Assembly: GCF_040147005.1 (NCBI RefSeq) | Contig: NZ_JAMSHO010000002.1 | Span: forward strand, 1 to 5,783 | Length of the DNA: 5,783 nucleotides | From: Halomonas sp. H10-9-1 | GTDB taxonomy: Bacteria > Pseudomonadota > Gammaproteobacteria > Pseudomonadales > Halomonadaceae | Direction of reading: 5' to 3' | In this document: positions 4,722 to 5,783 of the stretch, piece by piece | How the letters are laid out: every line of letters starts with the position of its first letter | Position numbering within the stretch: position 1 is the stretch's first letter | Position numbers and translations under genes: made by a program | The notes under the pieces: generated by a model | Told to the model about the DNA's origin: nothing | Databases searched by the model: none | The model's input: the letters and a program-made list of their open reading frames with translations, nothing else

Positions 4722-4923
4722 GCTCCACGTCGTCCAGTGAGTGGGTGGCTTCATCGCCGCTGCGCAGGCGCTCCAGGGTCTGCTCGGCCAGGTAGGTGTC
4801 TTCCAGGTCCTCGAGGTGCTCGAGAATCGCCTCTCGGGCGTAATAGGTCTTAGTGCGCCCGGTGGCCTTGGCCAGGGCGTCGAGACGCTCCTCAATGTCG
4901 CTGGGCAGTCGAATCGCCAACAT
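4699..4923 (-). CDS. relB: RelB-like ribbon-helix-helix antitoxin
   Basis: The product is 74 residues. The N-terminal [33 protein letters not shown] (1-33) is a ribbon-helix-helix DNA-binding domain. The rest (about 36-74, [20 protein letters not shown] and [11 protein letters not shown]) is the helical toxin-wrapping tail of the RelB family related to DUF6290. ATG 4923 is chosen because GGAG is 8 nt upstream; the GTG at 4932 is part of that ribosome site itself. Its role is to neutralise the downstream toxin and, with it, repress the operon through the palindrome at 4945-4962. The pair is placed between the end of mobA (61 nt upstream) and rep, on the same strand. Confidence 0.9.
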   Translation of the reverse strand: MLAIRLPSDIEERLDALAKATGRTKTYYAREAILEHLEDLEDTYLAEQTLERLRSGDEATHSLDDVERELGLAN

Positions 4924-4944
4924 GGCGTGCACTCCTATCTAGGG

Positions 4945-4962
4945 TGATATACACGTATATCA
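4945..4962. promoter_or_regulatory. Palindromic operator of the toxin-antitoxin operon
   Basis: TGATATA (4945-4951) and TATATCA (4956-4962) are perfect inverted arms around CACG. The site is an AT-rich island between GC-rich coding regions and lies 22 bp upstream of the antitoxin ATG. Ribbon-helix-helix antitoxins bind such short palindromes. Minus-strand TATGAT or TATATC within or beside it could serve as the -10, so repressor and polymerase would compete; no clear -35 is visible. Confidence 0.65.
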
Positions 4963-4984
4963 TAAGCCCGGGGCGGCCAGTTCG

Positions 4985-5783
4985 CTAGCGCTCCATCCCG
5001 AAATCGCGCCCACGCTGCTGACGTTGCCGCACTTTCACCGCCTCTTGGCCTCGGGCGTCCAGCGCGACACCCTCTCGCTCAAGTCGTTGACCTGCTTGCT
5101 CAAGCGTTGCACCTGGGCGCTCAGCGCCGCGTTGTCGGCCTGCGTAGCCTCGAACATGCTCTGCAAACTCTCGTAAGCGGCCTGCCACTCCCGATGCTGC
5201 GTCTCGTAGGCGCCCTGTAAGCTCTCGAAGGCGTTCAGCAGCTCGCGCTCCAGGTCGGTCATCTAGTACCCCTCCAGGATCCGGTATTCGCCGTTCTCGC
5301 CGTAGGCGGTGGCGCTCGGGTCGATCTTCGCGCATAGCCTCCGGCTCTCGCCGCAATGCGTCAGTTGGATCGCGCCGCCCTCCTGGGCCAGCCGCTCCAA
5401 GGTCGCGTTGTGGCTCGCGATCTCGTTGATCTGCCCCGTGATGTACCAGCTCATCGCGGCGATGGCGCCGGCGCCCAGCAGCAGGCTCAGGCAGACCGGG
5501 ATGGTCACGGCCAGCCAGCTCCTTAGCGCGGTCCGCTGCAAGTTCCGGCTCTGGGCGCGGATAGCGGCGCTGGTTTTCCTCTCGCTTTCGTTCAACGCCT
5601 CGATCAAAGCGTCCTCGTAGTTCTCGAACGCGCTCCTCACGGCCTTCTCGGTATCGGCGGCTTGCGCCTTCGACCTCTGCTCGAAGGCCGTCGCCAACCG
5701 TGAAATCTCGCTCATACAGCTTCCCTCGCAGTCGTAACGGCTTGCCGCCCTCGGGGTCGGCCACGCTGATGCTGGTCTTGGTC
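4985..5783 (-). CDS. mobA: MobA/MbeA-type relaxase, C-terminal part (continues from base 1)
   Basis: This is the rest of the relaxase. Across the circle junction the protein reads GFEVTRQTKTSISVADPEGG, which fits ColE1 MbeA. The CAG codon for Q is made of bases 2, 1 and 5783, so the frame is intact. It continues GKPLRLRGKLYERDF, then KREENQRRYPRPEPE, and then a long Arg/Glu/Ala-rich basic tail of low complexity to TAG 4987-4985. The tail's odd composition is explained by mobB and mobD being encoded in another frame of the same DNA. An internal ATG at 5764 is only the first Met after the junction and is not a start. In the family this C-terminal part supports DNA binding and membrane or helper-system contact. 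Confidence 0.93.
   Translation of the reverse strand, partial: TKTSISVADPEGGKPLRLRGKLYERDFTVGDGLRAEVEGASRRYREGREERVRELRGRFDRGVERKREENQRRYPRPEPELAADRAKELAGRDHPGLPEPAAGRRRHRRDELVHHGADQRDREPQRDLGAAGPGGRRDPTDALRREPEAMREDRPERHRLRRERRIPDPGGVLDDRPGARAAERLRELTGRLRDAASGVAGRLREFAEHVRGYAGRQRGAERPGATLEQAGQRLEREGVALDARGQEAVKVRQRQQRGRDFGMER
5035..5262 (-). CDS. mobD: MbeD/MobD-like mobilization protein
   Basis: The product is 75 residues of the MbeD/MobD family: MTDLERELLNAFESLQGAYETQ opens it, followed by continuous heptad-like helix (SLQSMFEATQADNAALSAQVQRLSKQVNDLSERVS, about 32-66), so a small coiled coil. It is wholly nested in mobA in another frame. ATG 5262-5260 directly abuts the mobB TAG (5265-5263), in the same frame. 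Its ribosome site TGGAGGGG lies 6 nt upstream within the end of mobB, which supports separate translation with coupling. In ColE1, MbeD is needed for mobilization and linked to entry exclusion; its biochemical role is not well defined. Confidence 0.88.
   Translation of the reverse strand: MTDLERELLNAFESLQGAYETQHREWQAAYESLQSMFEATQADNAALSAQVQRLSKQVNDLSERVSRWTPEAKRR
5263..5715 (-). CDS. mobB: MbeB/MobB-like membrane mobilization protein
   Basis: The product is 150 residues. MSEISRLATAFEQRSKAQAADTEKAVRSAFENYEDALIEAL (1-41) is the conserved MbeB N-terminal region, a helix with heptads. RTALRSWL (61-68) is the family junction before one membrane span (about 68-90, LAVTIPVCLSLLLGAGAIAAMSWY). A C-terminal part (91-150) with two cysteines, Cys121 and Cys128, follows. 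MobB proteins anchor the relaxosome to the membrane or coupling protein. ATG 5715 has GAGGGA 6 nt upstream. The gene is nested in mobA in another frame, and its stop is followed at once by the mobD ATG. Confidence 0.92.
   Translation of the reverse strand: MSEISRLATAFEQRSKAQAADTEKAVRSAFENYEDALIEALNESERKTSAAIRAQSRNLQRTALRSWLAVTIPVCLSLLLGAGAIAAMSWYITGQINEIASHNATLERLAQEGGAIQLTHCGESRRLCAKIDPSATAYGENGEYRILEGY

Noticed and set aside
4722..4895. Upstream extension of the toxin frame to a 148-residue protein
   Set aside because: The first 58 residues are a frame shadow of the antitoxin; RelE similarity begins only near GTG 4721.
1..5783. CRISPR arrays, insertion sequences, tRNA or rRNA genes, and ColE1-type RNAI/RNAII origin
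   Set aside because: I looked for spaced repeats, transposase motifs, tRNA-like cloverleaf ends and a ColE1 origin and saw none.

Overview
The window reads as one complete small circular plasmid of 5783 bp that was cut open inside its relaxase gene. The minus-strand frame that leaves at base 1 re-enters at base 5783 without losing a base: bases 2, 1 and 5783 make one CAG codon. The protein resumes there at exactly the point expected for a ColE1-type MbeA/MobA. The DNA is GC-rich with mostly G or C at third codon positions. The gene families (ColE1-like mob, ColE2-like rep, RelBE-like toxin-antitoxin) point to a gammaproteobacterial or related host. A halophilic or environmental genus is possible, but the sequence does not settle it.

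Layout, all main genes on the minus strand. mobC (617-1081) and mobA (620 to 1, then 5783 to 4985) form a ColE1-type (MOB-HEN/MOBP5) mobilization operon. mobB (5263-5715) and mobD (5035-5262) are nested in another frame inside the 3' half of mobA, as in ColE1. Downstream come a RelB/RelE-type antitoxin and toxin (4699-4923, 4449-4721) with a palindromic operator at 4945-4962. Next is a ColE2-type Rep primase/initiator (3386-4312 or 4351), then an overlapping unrecognised gene (2989-3396) of visibly lower GC. Immediately after it, at about 2958-2977, is a sequence that looks like the ColE2 replication origin core.

The region 2490-2985 is mostly non-coding and holds the cis-acting sites. An oriT/bom closely resembling that of ColE1/pBR322 lies at about 2565-2675, with hairpins, a long inverted repeat and a CTGG|CTTA nick site at 2653/2654. 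A 16-residue hydrophobic peptide ORF with a strong ribosome binding site is on the plus strand at 2768-2818. A perfect 9-bp hairpin and an 11-G run follow, then the putative oriV. On the other side of oriT are a 55-residue hypothetical gene (2321-2488), a terminator-like hairpin, and kfrA (1157-2077), a coiled-coil DNA-binding protein with a well-formed promoter embedded in inverted and direct repeats.

Inferred working: Rep starts replication at the downstream oriV. The toxin-antitoxin pair and possibly KfrA support maintenance. MobC and MobA, with MobB and MobD, nick at oriT for transfer by a helper conjugation system; no type IV secretion genes are present. The main novelty is the combination: ColE1-type transfer with ColE2-type replication and a KfrA gene placed between oriT and mobC, plus the tiny hydrophobic peptide and the unknown gene inserted between rep and its origin.
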